64,000 nucleotides of DNA from Chitinophaga sp. Cy-1792 (GTDB taxonomy: Bacteria; Bacteroidota; Bacteroidia; Chitinophagales; Chitinophagaceae): positions 310,001 to 374,000 of the forward strand of contig NZ_VWWO01000003.1 in the NCBI RefSeq assembly GCF_011752935.1, written 5' to 3'. The position numbers and the translations under genes were made by a program. Positions 18,219 to 26,428 of the stretch are shown piece by piece (within the stretch, counting starts at the first letter, position 1; each line of letters opens with the position of its first letter). A model generated the notes under the pieces. That model did not search any database and had not been told where the DNA came from. It saw nothing but the letters and a program-made list of their open reading frames with translations.

Positions 18219-18854
18219 ATGGCAAAACAGAAAAAAGTAAAACATATAGCAATTGCAGGGAATATAGGCGCTGGTAAAACCACCCTTACTGAAATGCTCT
18301 GCAAGCATTATAAATGGCATCCACAGTTCGAAGATGTAGAGCATAATCCTTACCTGAACGACTTCTACGAGGATATGCCGCGTTGGGCATTTAACCTGCA
18401 GGTTTATTTCCTCAACGGCCGACTGAAACAACTGCTGGAAATCCAGAATGGCAGCGAAACTGTTATCCAGGACCGCACCATCTATGAAGATGCACACATC
18501 TTTGCGCCCAACCTGTACGAAATGGGCCTGATGACCAAACGCGATTTCGATAACTATTTTAATTTCTTTGAGACGCTGAAGTCGATGGTAAAACCACCAG
18601 ACTTATTGATCTATCTGCAAGCTTCCGTGCCTACGCTGGTAGCACAGATCCAGAAACGTGGCCGCGAATATGAAGAGAATATCCGCCTCGATTATCTGAA
18701 ACGTCTCAACGAATATTATAACAACTGGATCGAGAAATATACCGAAGGTCCGTTGCTCGTTATCGATATCGATAAAAATAAATTTCCTGAAAGCGAAGAA
18801 GATCTGGGAGAAATCATTTCTAAAATTGATTCCCAGTTATACGGATTGTTCTAA
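18219..18854 (+). CDS. Deoxynucleoside kinase
   Basis: 211-residue kinase of the dNK/dGK-dCK family, salvaging deoxynucleosides to monophosphates. The P-loop is GNIGAGKTT at residues 14-22; DRTIYEDAHIF near residue 88 is the DRS-type substrate/phosphate motif; and the LID-like arginines lie in KRGREYEENI near residue 147. The base specificity cannot be read from the sequence. It is followed directly by a strong terminator. Adjacent to trpS but 55 bp away, possibly cotranscribed. Confidence 0.9.
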   Translation: MAKQKKVKHIAIAGNIGAGKTTLTEMLCKHYKWHPQFEDVEHNPYLNDFYEDMPRWAFNLQVYFLNGRLKQLLEIQNGSETVIQDRTIYEDAHIFAPNLYEMGLMTKRDFDNYFNFFETLKSMVKPPDLLIYLQASVPTLVAQIQKRGREYEENIRLDYLKRLNEYYNNWIEKYTEGPLLVIDIDKNKFPESEEDLGEIISKIDSQLYGLF

Positions 18855-18873
18855 GCCATCGGTAAACATACTG

Positions 18874-18909
18874 AAATCCGGCAGCCACACAGGTTGCCGG
18901 ATTTTTTTA
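18874..18909 (+). terminator. Rho-independent terminator after the deoxynucleoside kinase gene
   Basis: AATCCGGCA...TGCCGGATT stem around an ACAC-containing loop, followed by seven T. Ends the trpS/dNK transcript. Confidence 0.9.
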
Positions 18910-19099
18910 TGAATAAAATCACAAAAAAAATAATTGAGTGGTAGCCACCGCGTAACCAGCTACCCGATGCTGAAGGTATCGGGGCTAAAATCGAATACTT
19001 TAAAATAAATATCCCGCATTAACATCCGCTAAAGGTTTACCATTTCCCATTATTTTATTTTTATGCAGATGATCAAATTGTTTGTTTAACCCGAGAGAT

Positions 19100-19894
19100 A
19101 TGTATTTGTTGTTAATCCGTTACCAGCGTGTGTTGTACACGCTTTACCTGCTTTTTTATTCCTTTTGTTGCGCGATGCCGGTGATGGCACAGTTGAAGCC
19201 ATTGGCAACTGACTGGCAGGCAACTTCTTATGGTACGTTGATGAATTCCGCACTGGTAAGTACCAGCAATCCTTCCAGGCTGGCAGATAACAAGGCTTTC
19301 AGTGCTGCCGCCTATACGGAACGGCGTTACGGACTCGCTTCATTGCCCTGGTATGCAGCAGCGGTAACATTCCCTGCAGGGCTTACGGTGGCTGGTTTTC
19401 AGCTGTTACATTTTGGAAATAATTATTGGAATGAGCGGCTGTATACTGGTGCCTTAGGGTTAAGTATGGGGCGTAAGGTCGCCATAGGTGCCAGCTTCGG
19501 GATGCATTCCCAAAACGTATGGCAGTATGGTTCCCGCAGTAATGTTACGGCCAGCCTGGCATTTCAGTACAGGCTGAAAAGTAACTGGATGGCCGGTATA
19601 CAGTTTTTCCAGGACGGGCAACGCAGCTGTAGTGCAGGTAGCGGCTGGCAGGTATCAGAAGGGTTCCTGCTGGCAGCAGTGGCTACCTATGCTGAGAATA
19701 GTATAACCGGTATTGTAACTACTATCTGGCAGCTGGTGCCGGCAGTGGCATTGCAGCTGAGTGTTCACACAACACCTGCCTTTCCACAGATAGGCGTAAT
19801 GCTGCGTAAAGCCTGGCTGCGCATAGATGCCGGCGCCGCTTACCATCCGCAGCTGGGTATTACCCCTTCAATCGGTTTCGTATGGGGAAAATAA
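19100..19894 (+). CDS. Probable outer-membrane beta-barrel protein, function unknown
   Basis: 264 residues starting MYLLLIRYQR at the ATG (an in-frame TTG lies 6 codons upstream). Residues 8-36 form a signal-peptide-like segment ending at PVMAQ. The rest alternates short hydrophobic and polar runs with many aromatic residues, ending in a hydrophobic strand FVWGK, as in Bacteroidota beta-barrels related in style to PorV/PorQ. I do not recognise a named family. Its 3' end overlaps the next gene by 13 bp, so the two products are translationally linked and may work together at the outer membrane. Confidence 0.6.
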   Translation: MYLLLIRYQRVLYTLYLLFYSFCCAMPVMAQLKPLATDWQATSYGTLMNSALVSTSNPSRLADNKAFSAAAYTERRYGLASLPWYAAAVTFPAGLTVAGFQLLHFGNNYWNERLYTGALGLSMGRKVAIGASFGMHSQNVWQYGSRSNVTASLAFQYRLKSNWMAGIQFFQDGQRSCSAGSGWQVSEGFLLAAVATYAENSITGIVTTIWQLVPAVALQLSVHTTPAFPQIGVMLRKAWLRIDAGAAYHPQLGITPSIGFVWGK

Positions 19895-21933
19895 TGTTGC
19901 TGTTCCTGGCGCTACTGCTGCTGAAAATAGCGGCTTTCGCACAGGAAGAAGAGCTGCCGGCAGTATTGCAGCAGTCGGTGGAAAATGAAGCTGCTGCCAC
20001 CAATAGTACCACAGAAGATGATGAACAATGGCAGCAGCTCAATGATATACGACGGCACCCCATATCGGTAAACCATGCGGACCAGGCTACCTGGGCGGCT
20101 TTAGGGCTGCTCACACCTGTTCAGATCGATGCCCTGCTGAAATACCGGCAATTGTTAGGCGACCTGCTTAGTATCTATGAATTGCAGGCCGTTCCCGGCT
20201 TTGACCAGGCCACCATCAGAAAAATACTGCCCTTTATTCAGCTGGACGACGGACTGAAAACACAATACCGGTTTACTGAGCTGTTTACCAGGGGGCAGCA
20301 TACCCTGCTGACACGCTATAGCCGTGTACTGGAGCTTTCCAAAGGATACCGCCATACCGACAGCACCTTACCTGCCTACAGCGGGAGTCCGTATAAACTG
20401 TTTATCCGCTATCGTTACAATTTCTCCAGGCATGCCAGCTATGGAGTGCTCATGAAGAAAGATGCCGGAGAATCACTGTTTAAAGGCTATCAGCGCCAGG
20501 GGTTCGACTTTTACAGTGCGCATCTTTTTCTTACAGACATACATCCGGCAGTGCAGTTTTTAGCACTGGGAGATTTTGTGGTAAACATGGGGCAGGGGCT
20601 GATACAGTGGCATAGCCATGCCGCCGGAAAAGGAGCAGGTGCCATGATGGTAAAAAAAGAAGGCGATATCCTGCGTCCATACAGCAGCTCAGGAGAATAC
20701 TATTTTTTTCGCGGCGCCGGTATTACCCTTAAAAGAAAGCAATACCAGCTGACCGTTTTCGGCTCCCTGCGAAAGCTGGATGGTTCCGTATCAGCGGCAG
20801 ATACGGCAGCAGATGAATTGCAGGCCACGGCTATCATCAGCAGTGGCTACCACCGCACCGCTACAGAGGCGGCCAAACGTGGGAGTTTACAGCAACTGAG
20901 CACAGGGGCGGCACTGCGGTATATGGGCCGCTGGCAGTTCGGTATCAATGGCATCATGCATCAGCTGCAACCGGGCCTATATAAGCCGGTAGCATTGTAT
21001 AATCAGTTTGATTTCCGGGGTGATAAATTACTAAACGTAAGCCTGGACTATGCAGGCACACTCCGTAATACACATCTGTTCGGAGAAGTAGCCAGAGATC
21101 TTAATGGCAGAATGGCCCTGCTGCAAGGTTTGATAATAAGTGTTGCGCCTTCGGCAGATATGACCGTTGTTTACCGAAACTATGACCGGGCATATCAAAG
21201 CCTTTACAGTAAAGGATTTGGAGAGAGTTATAAAACCATGAACGAACAGGGTTGCTATATCGGTATCAGTACAAGAATTGCCAACCGCTGGACAGCAGAG
21301 AGTTACATCGATTTCTTTCGGTTCCCATGGCTGAAATATGGCATTAATAACCCCTCTGATGGGAAAGACTGGCTACTGCAAATTAATTATGCTCCTTCAA
21401 AAAAATCAGTCTATTCTTTAAGGGCGGGTTTTAAAACAAACGGCGTGAATATACTGGTTCCTGAAAACCCTATCAAAGTGCCTGCTACGGCGGAGTTGCT
21501 GCATGTTCGCTTGCAGGCGCTGATACAGTATAGTAAGCAGTTGCAGTTTACCGGACGAATGGAATATAGCAGATTTAGCCAGGAAAACAGCCATCAGAAC
21601 GGACTGCTGTTTTATACAGATGCGCAGTTAAAACCACGGAAGTTTCCGTTAAAAGGTAATCTGAGGCTGGTTTATTTTACTACCGGCGGTTACCAGGCAA
21701 GGATTTACGCCTATGAGAAAAGTGTGCTGTATGAAAACAGTATCGGACAATATTATGGCCAGGGCTGGCAGTATTACCTGAATGTCAACTGGAGGATACG
21801 CCGTCATCTGAATTGCTGGTGGCGTTGGAGTCAGGTTATTTATCCAGGCTCAACAAGCATAGGAAGCGGTTGGGACCAGATCAACGGAAATAAAAAAAGC
21901 CAGGTACAAATGCAATTTATTTACGACTTCTAA
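19882..21933 (+). CDS. Helix-hairpin-helix protein with outer-membrane-like C-terminal region
   Basis: 683 residues: signal peptide (1-21), a ComEA-like helix-hairpin-helix region at about residues 60-115 (HPISVNHADQATWAALGL and LLSIYELQAVPGFDQATI), then some 550 residues rich in aromatic amphipathic strands typical of an outer-membrane barrel, ending in Phe (FIYDF), a usual barrel end signal. Proteins of this HhH-plus-barrel form are seen in Bacteroidota but their role is unknown; HhH usually binds DNA, so a DNA-uptake or surface role is only a guess. Overlaps the upstream gene by 13 bp. Confidence 0.7.
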   Translation: MGKIMLLFLALLLLKIAAFAQEEELPAVLQQSVENEAAATNSTTEDDEQWQQLNDIRRHPISVNHADQATWAALGLLTPVQIDALLKYRQLLGDLLSIYELQAVPGFDQATIRKILPFIQLDDGLKTQYRFTELFTRGQHTLLTRYSRVLELSKGYRHTDSTLPAYSGSPYKLFIRYRYNFSRHASYGVLMKKDAGESLFKGYQRQGFDFYSAHLFLTDIHPAVQFLALGDFVVNMGQGLIQWHSHAAGKGAGAMMVKKEGDILRPYSSSGEYYFFRGAGITLKRKQYQLTVFGSLRKLDGSVSAADTAADELQATAIISSGYHRTATEAAKRGSLQQLSTGAALRYMGRWQFGINGIMHQLQPGLYKPVALYNQFDFRGDKLLNVSLDYAGTLRNTHLFGEVARDLNGRMALLQGLIISVAPSADMTVVYRNYDRAYQSLYSKGFGESYKTMNEQGCYIGISTRIANRWTAESYIDFFRFPWLKYGINNPSDGKDWLLQINYAPSKKSVYSLRAGFKTNGVNILVPENPIKVPATAELLHVRLQALIQYSKQLQFTGRMEYSRFSQENSHQNGLLFYTDAQLKPRKFPLKGNLRLVYFTTGGYQARIYAYEKSVLYENSIGQYYGQGWQYYLNVNWRIRRHLNCWWRWSQVIYPGSTSIGSGWDQINGNKKSQVQMQFIYDF

Positions 21934-22442
21934 AATTTAATCTCGACTATCTTATTGATTTATAATTAATTACAATCATCTTTCTTATAAGTTAAAATAA
22001 TGTTAAGGGGATGCTAGTAATAATTTGAATTTTTTTCTACCTTGTGGATGTCAGCCAAAATCTAAATTTTGAAATAACATCCGGACAAACAGCCGGAAGG
22101 TTATTTGCCAGTTTTTTTGGAGTATAGCACGTGTATGTAGCACCTTGTTGAAAAGGATTTGTAACCTGACCATTCGATAATAGAAATCAAAATTTTAAGT
22201 TGAAAAATAGTTCTTGTTAATGTGAATGTTTAAAGACGCCTTGTTTGCTATATCGATTTTTCTAAGGGAAATAGATATAACCCACTGTTGCAGCAGGCAT
22301 CAGAAAACTAATTATTCAGGCTCTTACAGGAGTCATGGTTTTTGCTTATAAGAAAGGAATATATACCAATAAACCCCGTCCTTTTCAACCAACAATTTGA
22401 ACCAACCGCAGTATAACATAATGTAATATTCCACGCTAATAA
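21934..22442. other. Gene-free AT-rich stretch, possible unannotated RNA
   Basis: About 510 bases with no plausible reading frame. It is AT-rich, with short inverted repeats (GGATGT near 22044 with ACATCC near 22077; CCGG pairs at 22081-22096), and it ends in a strong terminator although no gene precedes it directly. That arrangement could mean a non-coding transcript or simply a long 3' region of the HhH gene. I could not match it to tmRNA, RNase P or 6S RNA by eye. Confidence 0.3.
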
Positions 22443-22480
22443 AAAAAGAGGGCCATTTGAGCCCTCTTTTTATATTTTTG
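22443..22480 (+). terminator. Terminator whose T-run merges into a promoter element
   Basis: Perfect stem AAAAAGAGGGC/GCCCTCTTTTT (22443-22453 with 22461-22471, 7-nt loop). The T-tract runs straight into TATTTTTG (22473-22480), a TAnnTTTG promoter element 20 bases before the DUF3467 start. Confidence 0.8.
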
Positions 22481-22499
22481 TACTGCTAAATCGATAATC

Positions 22500-22814
22500 A
22501 TGGAAAATCAGCAGGAAGAACAACAGCAGCTTAACATCGAGTTAAGTGAGGAAATGGCAGAAGGACAATACGCTAACCTCGCTATCATCACACATTCCAA
22601 CGCAGAGTTTGTTGTGGATTTTGTGAATGTAATGCCTGGTCTGCCTAAAGCAAAAGTAAAATCCCGCATCATACTTACTCCGCAACATGCCAAACGTTTT
22701 ATGAAGGCAATGTTGGAAAATATCAAGAAATACGAATCTGTTCATGGCCCTATCCAGGACCAGGAACCTGTTTCTGTTCCAATGAATTTTGGAGGCCCGA
22801 CTGCTCAGGCCTAA
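22500..22814 (+). CDS. DUF3467 domain protein
   Basis: 104-residue soluble protein, DUF3467. It has the conserved order of an acidic start, a beta region (YANLAIITHSNAEFVVDF), then SRIILTPQHAKRF and a helix to residue 82, with a variable tail. In many Bacteroidota this gene lies just after rpoC; here rpoC is 34 kb away in this window. Function unknown; the context in relatives hints at a link with transcription. It is 36 bp upstream of the Ldh-family gene. Confidence 0.85.
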   Translation: MENQQEEQQQLNIELSEEMAEGQYANLAIITHSNAEFVVDFVNVMPGLPKAKVKSRIILTPQHAKRFMKAMLENIKKYESVHGPIQDQEPVSVPMNFGGPTAQA

Positions 22815-22850
22815 GCTGGTAAACATATTTCAGTATTTCAGATCATTCTC

Positions 22851-23924
22851 ATGGAAAAAATATTTTCGTATCACCATTTACTGGAATTCACGCATGAAGT
22901 GTTTGTCCATATGGGTTGCTCCCTGGAGCATGCCAGGCTTGCCAGTGAAGTACTGGTAGCTGCCGATCTTCGTGGTATCGACTCTCACGGTGTGGCTCGC
23001 CTTTCCGGCTATGTACGCCTCTGGGAAGCAGGTCGTATCAATGCAAAACCTAATATCCGCATTGTACACGAAACGCCCAGCACCGCAGTGGTAGACGGTG
23101 ATGCCGGTCTCGGACTGGTAGTAGCACCATTTGCCATGCAGGTAGCTATCGAAAAGGCTAAAGCAGTAGGTACCGGTTGGGTGAGTGTTAAAAACTCCAA
23201 CCACTTCGGAATTGCCGGCTACCATGCTATGCAGGCACTGGAACATGATATGATCGGTATGGCCATGACTAACGCTAGTCCGCTGGTTGCGCCTACCTTC
23301 TCCAAAGAACGTATGCTCGGTACCAATCCTATCGCAGTGGCTATCCCGGCAAAAGAACAGCCGGCCTTTGTGGCTGATTTTGCCACTACAACTGCCGCTA
23401 ACGGTAAGCTGGAAATACTGCAGCGTAAGAACCTGGAAGCTCCTATTGGATGGATCCAGGATAAAGACGGTAACCCAAGTACCAACGCCCATGAACTGAA
23501 AAATGGTGGCGCTTTACTGCCGCTGGGCGGGGATCGCGACCATGGAAGTCATAAAGGGTATTGTTTGGGAGCAATTGTTGATATATTTTCGGCCGTGCTT
23601 TCAGGCGCCAACTATGGTCCGTGGGCTCCTCCTTTTGTGAGTTTCCTTCCATTGGCACCGGATCCTGTAGGTGAAGGACTGGGACATTTCTTCGGTGCGA
23701 TGCGTGTAGACGCCTTCCGCCCCGCAGATGAATTTAAATCACATATGGATACCTGGATCAACAGGTTCCGCAATGCTGTTCCGGTAGAAGGTAAAAAAGT
23801 ACTCATCCCCGGCGACCCGGAAAGAGAAATGAATCAGCATCGACTGGAAAATGGTATTCCTGTGCTGGAACCTGTGGTAAAAGATTTACAGGAGGTGGCT
23901 GATAAATTTAAACTGAATTTCTAA
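22851..23924 (+). CDS. Ldh family oxidoreductase (malate/L-lactate/ureidoglycolate dehydrogenase type)
   Basis: 357-residue NAD(P)-dependent 2-hydroxyacid dehydrogenase of the MDH2/YlbC/AllD family, unrelated to Rossmann LDH. The DLRGIDSHGVARL segment near residue 38, the SNHFGIAGYHA segment near residue 117 and MLGTNPIA near residue 155 are family signatures, including the catalytic His. Substrate cannot be fixed; malate, lactate, sulfolactate or ureidoglycolate are possible. No pathway neighbours help. Next gene is lysC, 80 bp away. Confidence 0.9.
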   Translation: MEKIFSYHHLLEFTHEVFVHMGCSLEHARLASEVLVAADLRGIDSHGVARLSGYVRLWEAGRINAKPNIRIVHETPSTAVVDGDAGLGLVVAPFAMQVAIEKAKAVGTGWVSVKNSNHFGIAGYHAMQALEHDMIGMAMTNASPLVAPTFSKERMLGTNPIAVAIPAKEQPAFVADFATTTAANGKLEILQRKNLEAPIGWIQDKDGNPSTNAHELKNGGALLPLGGDRDHGSHKGYCLGAIVDIFSAVLSGANYGPWAPPFVSFLPLAPDPVGEGLGHFFGAMRVDAFRPADEFKSHMDTWINRFRNAVPVEGKKVLIPGDPEREMNQHRLENGIPVLEPVVKDLQEVADKFKLNF

Positions 23925-24004
23925 TTCAATCAATCATTATATAAACCACCGGAAATAAGGCTGGTGCCGGATTTCAGGTACAATGCAAAACAATTATATT
24001 CAAG

Positions 24005-25327
24005 ATGAAAGTGTTAAAATTTGGTGGAACCTCCGTGGGAAAACCAGAGCGCATGCATTCGGTAGCACAGCTGATCACCGCTGACAACGATCAGAAAATT
24101 GTCGTGCTATCTGCACTGTCAGGTACGACTAACTCCCTCGTGGAAATTAGCCAGTCACTGTCAGAAGGTAATAAGGAACAGGCTAAACAGCAAATCGATA
24201 AGCTGGAGAAGCATTACCGTACTTTCTGCAATGAACTGGTCAAGACCGACGCCGGCCGTGCTGATGCAAAGGCTATCGTTGATGAACACTTCGAATTCCT
24301 GAATATCATCCTGAAGATTTCCTTCAATGAAGCATTGAACAAAGATATCCTGGCACAGGGTGAACTCCTGTCCACCAAACTTTTCTGCGCTTATCTGCAG
24401 GAAACCGGTGTCTCTGCTGTTCTGCTACCGGCGCTGGATTTCATGAGTATCGATGAATTCGAAGAACCTGAAATTCCGAAAATTAAATCCAAACTCTCTG
24501 CCCTTATTGCAAAAAATAAAAATGTAACCCTGTTCATTACACAAGGTTATATCAGCCGCAATGCAAGAGGAGAAGTGGACAACCTGAAGCGTGGTGGTTC
24601 TGATTACTCTGCATCCCTCATCGGTGCTGCTATCCAGGCAGAAGAAGTGCAGATCTGGACAGATATCGACGGTATGCATAACAACGATCCACGCATCGTG
24701 AAAAAGACGTTCCCTATCGAACAGCTCTCTTTCGACGAAGCGGCGGAACTGGCGTACTTCGGTGCCAAGATCCTTCACCCGGCTTCTATCTGGCCAGCAC
24801 AGCATTTCAACATCCCGGTGAAATTGCTCAATACCATGCAGCCGGAAGCTAAAGGAACGATCATCACCGAACTGCCGAACGGTAACGGCGTAAAAGCTGT
24901 GGCTGCAAAAGATGGTATCATCGCTATCAAGATCAAATCCAGCCGCATGCTGCTGGCTTACGGCTTCCTCCGTAAAATCTTCGAAGTATTCGAAAAATAC
25001 CGCACACCAATCGATATGATCACTACTTCTGAAGTAGCTGTTTCCATCACAATCGATAACCCGGCTCACCTGGAACAAATCCTGAAAGAACTGCAGCCAT
25101 TCGGTACAGTGGAACTGGATTACCACCAATCTATCGTTTCCATCGTTGGTAACGAAGTGGCGGCAACTCCTTCTATTATCACCAAACTGTTCGATGCACT
25201 GGAAGAAGTTCCACTGCGTATGATCTCTTATGGTGGCAGCCGTCATAATATCTCCATCCTGGTAAACGGCCAGCTGAAAGATAGAACACTGCAACTCCTC
25301 AATAAAGGACTGTTCGGACTCGAATAG
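24005..25327 (+). CDS. lysC: Aspartate kinase
   Basis: 440-residue kinase that phosphorylates aspartate, the entry step to lysine, threonine, methionine and diaminopimelate. The N-terminal KFGGTSVGKPERM motif, the NLKRGGSDYSA substrate segment near residue 196 and WTDIDGM near residue 218 are intact. Two ACT regulatory domains follow (about 300-440), so feedback inhibition by an end product is likely. It is monofunctional, with no homoserine dehydrogenase fusion. Followed by a 23-bp perfect terminator stem. Confidence 0.95.
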   Translation: MKVLKFGGTSVGKPERMHSVAQLITADNDQKIVVLSALSGTTNSLVEISQSLSEGNKEQAKQQIDKLEKHYRTFCNELVKTDAGRADAKAIVDEHFEFLNIILKISFNEALNKDILAQGELLSTKLFCAYLQETGVSAVLLPALDFMSIDEFEEPEIPKIKSKLSALIAKNKNVTLFITQGYISRNARGEVDNLKRGGSDYSASLIGAAIQAEEVQIWTDIDGMHNNDPRIVKKTFPIEQLSFDEAAELAYFGAKILHPASIWPAQHFNIPVKLLNTMQPEAKGTIITELPNGNGVKAVAAKDGIIAIKIKSSRMLLAYGFLRKIFEVFEKYRTPIDMITTSEVAVSITIDNPAHLEQILKELQPFGTVELDYHQSIVSIVGNEVAATPSIITKLFDALEEVPLRMISYGGSRHNISILVNGQLKDRTLQLLNKGLFGLE

Positions 25328-25340
25328 TGCTTACCATATT

Positions 25341-25390
25341 TTAAAAAGAAATGGCTGTGTCTACCAGTAGACACAGCCATTTCTTTTTAA
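25341..25390 (+). terminator. Bidirectional terminator after lysC
   Basis: Perfect 23-bp inverted repeat with a 4-nt CCAG loop, from TTAAAAAGAAATGG at 25341 to its complement ending at 25390. T and A tracts on each side make it active in both directions, serving lysC and the convergent RES gene. Confidence 0.9.
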
Positions 25391-25454
25391 AATAAGTTCA
25401 AACAAAACATAGGTCTTTGCTGCTTTGCGAGCAAAAGAAGAGCGCCGAAGGCGC

Positions 25455-25916
25455 CTAACCCTTGCCCAGCCGCTGATCAAATGCAAAAGGCTGCGTCCTG
25501 TTTACTACAATTCCCTGCGCCTCCGGATGCTCCGGATTGATCAGGTAATTATATTCATCTGCAATAATTACTGATGGTATTTTTAATACGGCATATTTAG
25601 CTGTATCTATCCACTCGTCACCTATGCATTGCAGCTCCGGTAAGGGTGTCAGTGATTGCCAGTTGCCCGGTAAATCTTCTTGGGTGAGGGTTTTAACAGC
25701 GATATTATCAGGGATATGTATCGTGGCAATGCAGAAATCCTGCACTATATTTTTTAGAGGGATGTGCACCAACACTTCCAATGCTGCTAAAGCCCTGGAA
25801 CCGGCAGTATATACGATCGAATGTCCTTTGCTGTTCCAGCGGCCCCCATAAAGGCGCGCACCGGTTCCTGTCAGATCATTGATGTAAGCACATTTACTGA
25901 TCCTGTAAACGTCCAT
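25455..25916 (-). CDS. RES domain toxin
   Basis: 153-residue RES-domain protein, a type II toxin family that breaks down NAD+ or ADP-ribosylates targets. The catalytic trio is visible as Arg26 (GGRWN), Tyr36 (IVYTAGS) and Glu47 (ALEVLVH); the spacing of 10 and 11 residues equals that described for characterised RES toxins (Arg31, Tyr41, Glu52). It starts 23 bp after the antitoxin gene, in the standard antitoxin-first order. Activity looks preserved. NAD+ depletion is the family mechanism, not shown here. Confidence 0.93.
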   Translation of the reverse strand: MDVYRISKCAYINDLTGTGARLYGGRWNSKGHSIVYTAGSRALAALEVLVHIPLKNIVQDFCIATIHIPDNIAVKTLTQEDLPGNWQSLTPLPELQCIGDEWIDTAKYAVLKIPSVIIADEYNYLINPEHPEAQGIVVNRTQPFAFDQRLGKG

Positions 25917-25939
25917 TGTGTAAAATAGGGTGGTTGATG

Positions 25940-26398
25940 CTATGCAAACAGGCCATGTTCAATGCGGCCCAATTCATCCTGGATAAGCTGAAAGCCAAAG
26001 CTGGTGTCTAACAGCGTAATAGGTGCCTGATAGTCGAAGGCTGGTAACGGAGTTCTCATCCATTCCTTGAAGTTCTCCAGGTCACCGAAAACTTCGGTGC
26101 CTCTCTGGTAAAGCGCTGACAGCATAATCGCCCGCTCACTCGTATCCGGTGAAAGCTTCGCGTCATCTGCATAACGCTGTAAGGTGCGCTCTGATATATG
26201 AAGTACCTGCGCCAGCTCAGCTATCGAAAAGGATATCTGACGACTCAGGTTTAATAATGCTTGTTTGATAATGCCACTTCTCGTCAGCTGGATGAAATCA
26301 AAATATCCGGCCCCAAGGGTATGCGCGACGGGATGCTCTACAATCAGCAAGGCATTTTCCTGTACTTGAAAACGGCTGTAATTCATAAAATCCGACAT
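25940..26398 (-). CDS. Xre/MbcA/ParS-type antitoxin with DUF2384 toxin-binding domain
   Basis: 152-residue partner of the RES toxin. The N-terminal half is an Xre-like DNA-binding domain (ISFSIAELAQVLHISERTLQ, about residues 50-70), and the C-terminal half is the toxin-binding domain (RGTEVFGDLENFKEWM, then DTSFGFQLIQDELGRIEHG). ATG at 26398 is chosen; an upstream TTG adds three codons. A TAAATTTG element and a repeated ATTTGTCG word overlap the start region, consistent with autorepression. Confidence 0.9.
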   Translation of the reverse strand: MSDFMNYSRFQVQENALLIVEHPVAHTLGAGYFDFIQLTRSGIIKQALLNLSRQISFSIAELAQVLHISERTLQRYADDAKLSPDTSERAIMLSALYQRGTEVFGDLENFKEWMRTPLPAFDYQAPITLLDTSFGFQLIQDELGRIEHGLFA

Positions 26399-26425
26399 TT
26401 GTCGCAAATTTAATACAATTTGTCG
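26397..26425 (-). promoter_or_regulatory. Promoter and direct-repeat operator of the toxin-antitoxin operon
   Basis: The word ATTTGTCG occurs at 26397-26404 and again at 26418-26425, exactly 21 bp (two helical turns) apart. Between them, read on the minus strand, is TAAATTTG, a promoter-like element. The layout fits cooperative binding of an Xre antitoxin dimer to its own promoter. Confidence 0.55.
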
Positions 26426-26428
26426 TAA

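Noticed and set aside
24425..25294. 289-codon minus-strand open frame
   Set aside because: Long antisense shadow of lysC; product is rich in His, Phe and Asp as expected from complement of biased codons.
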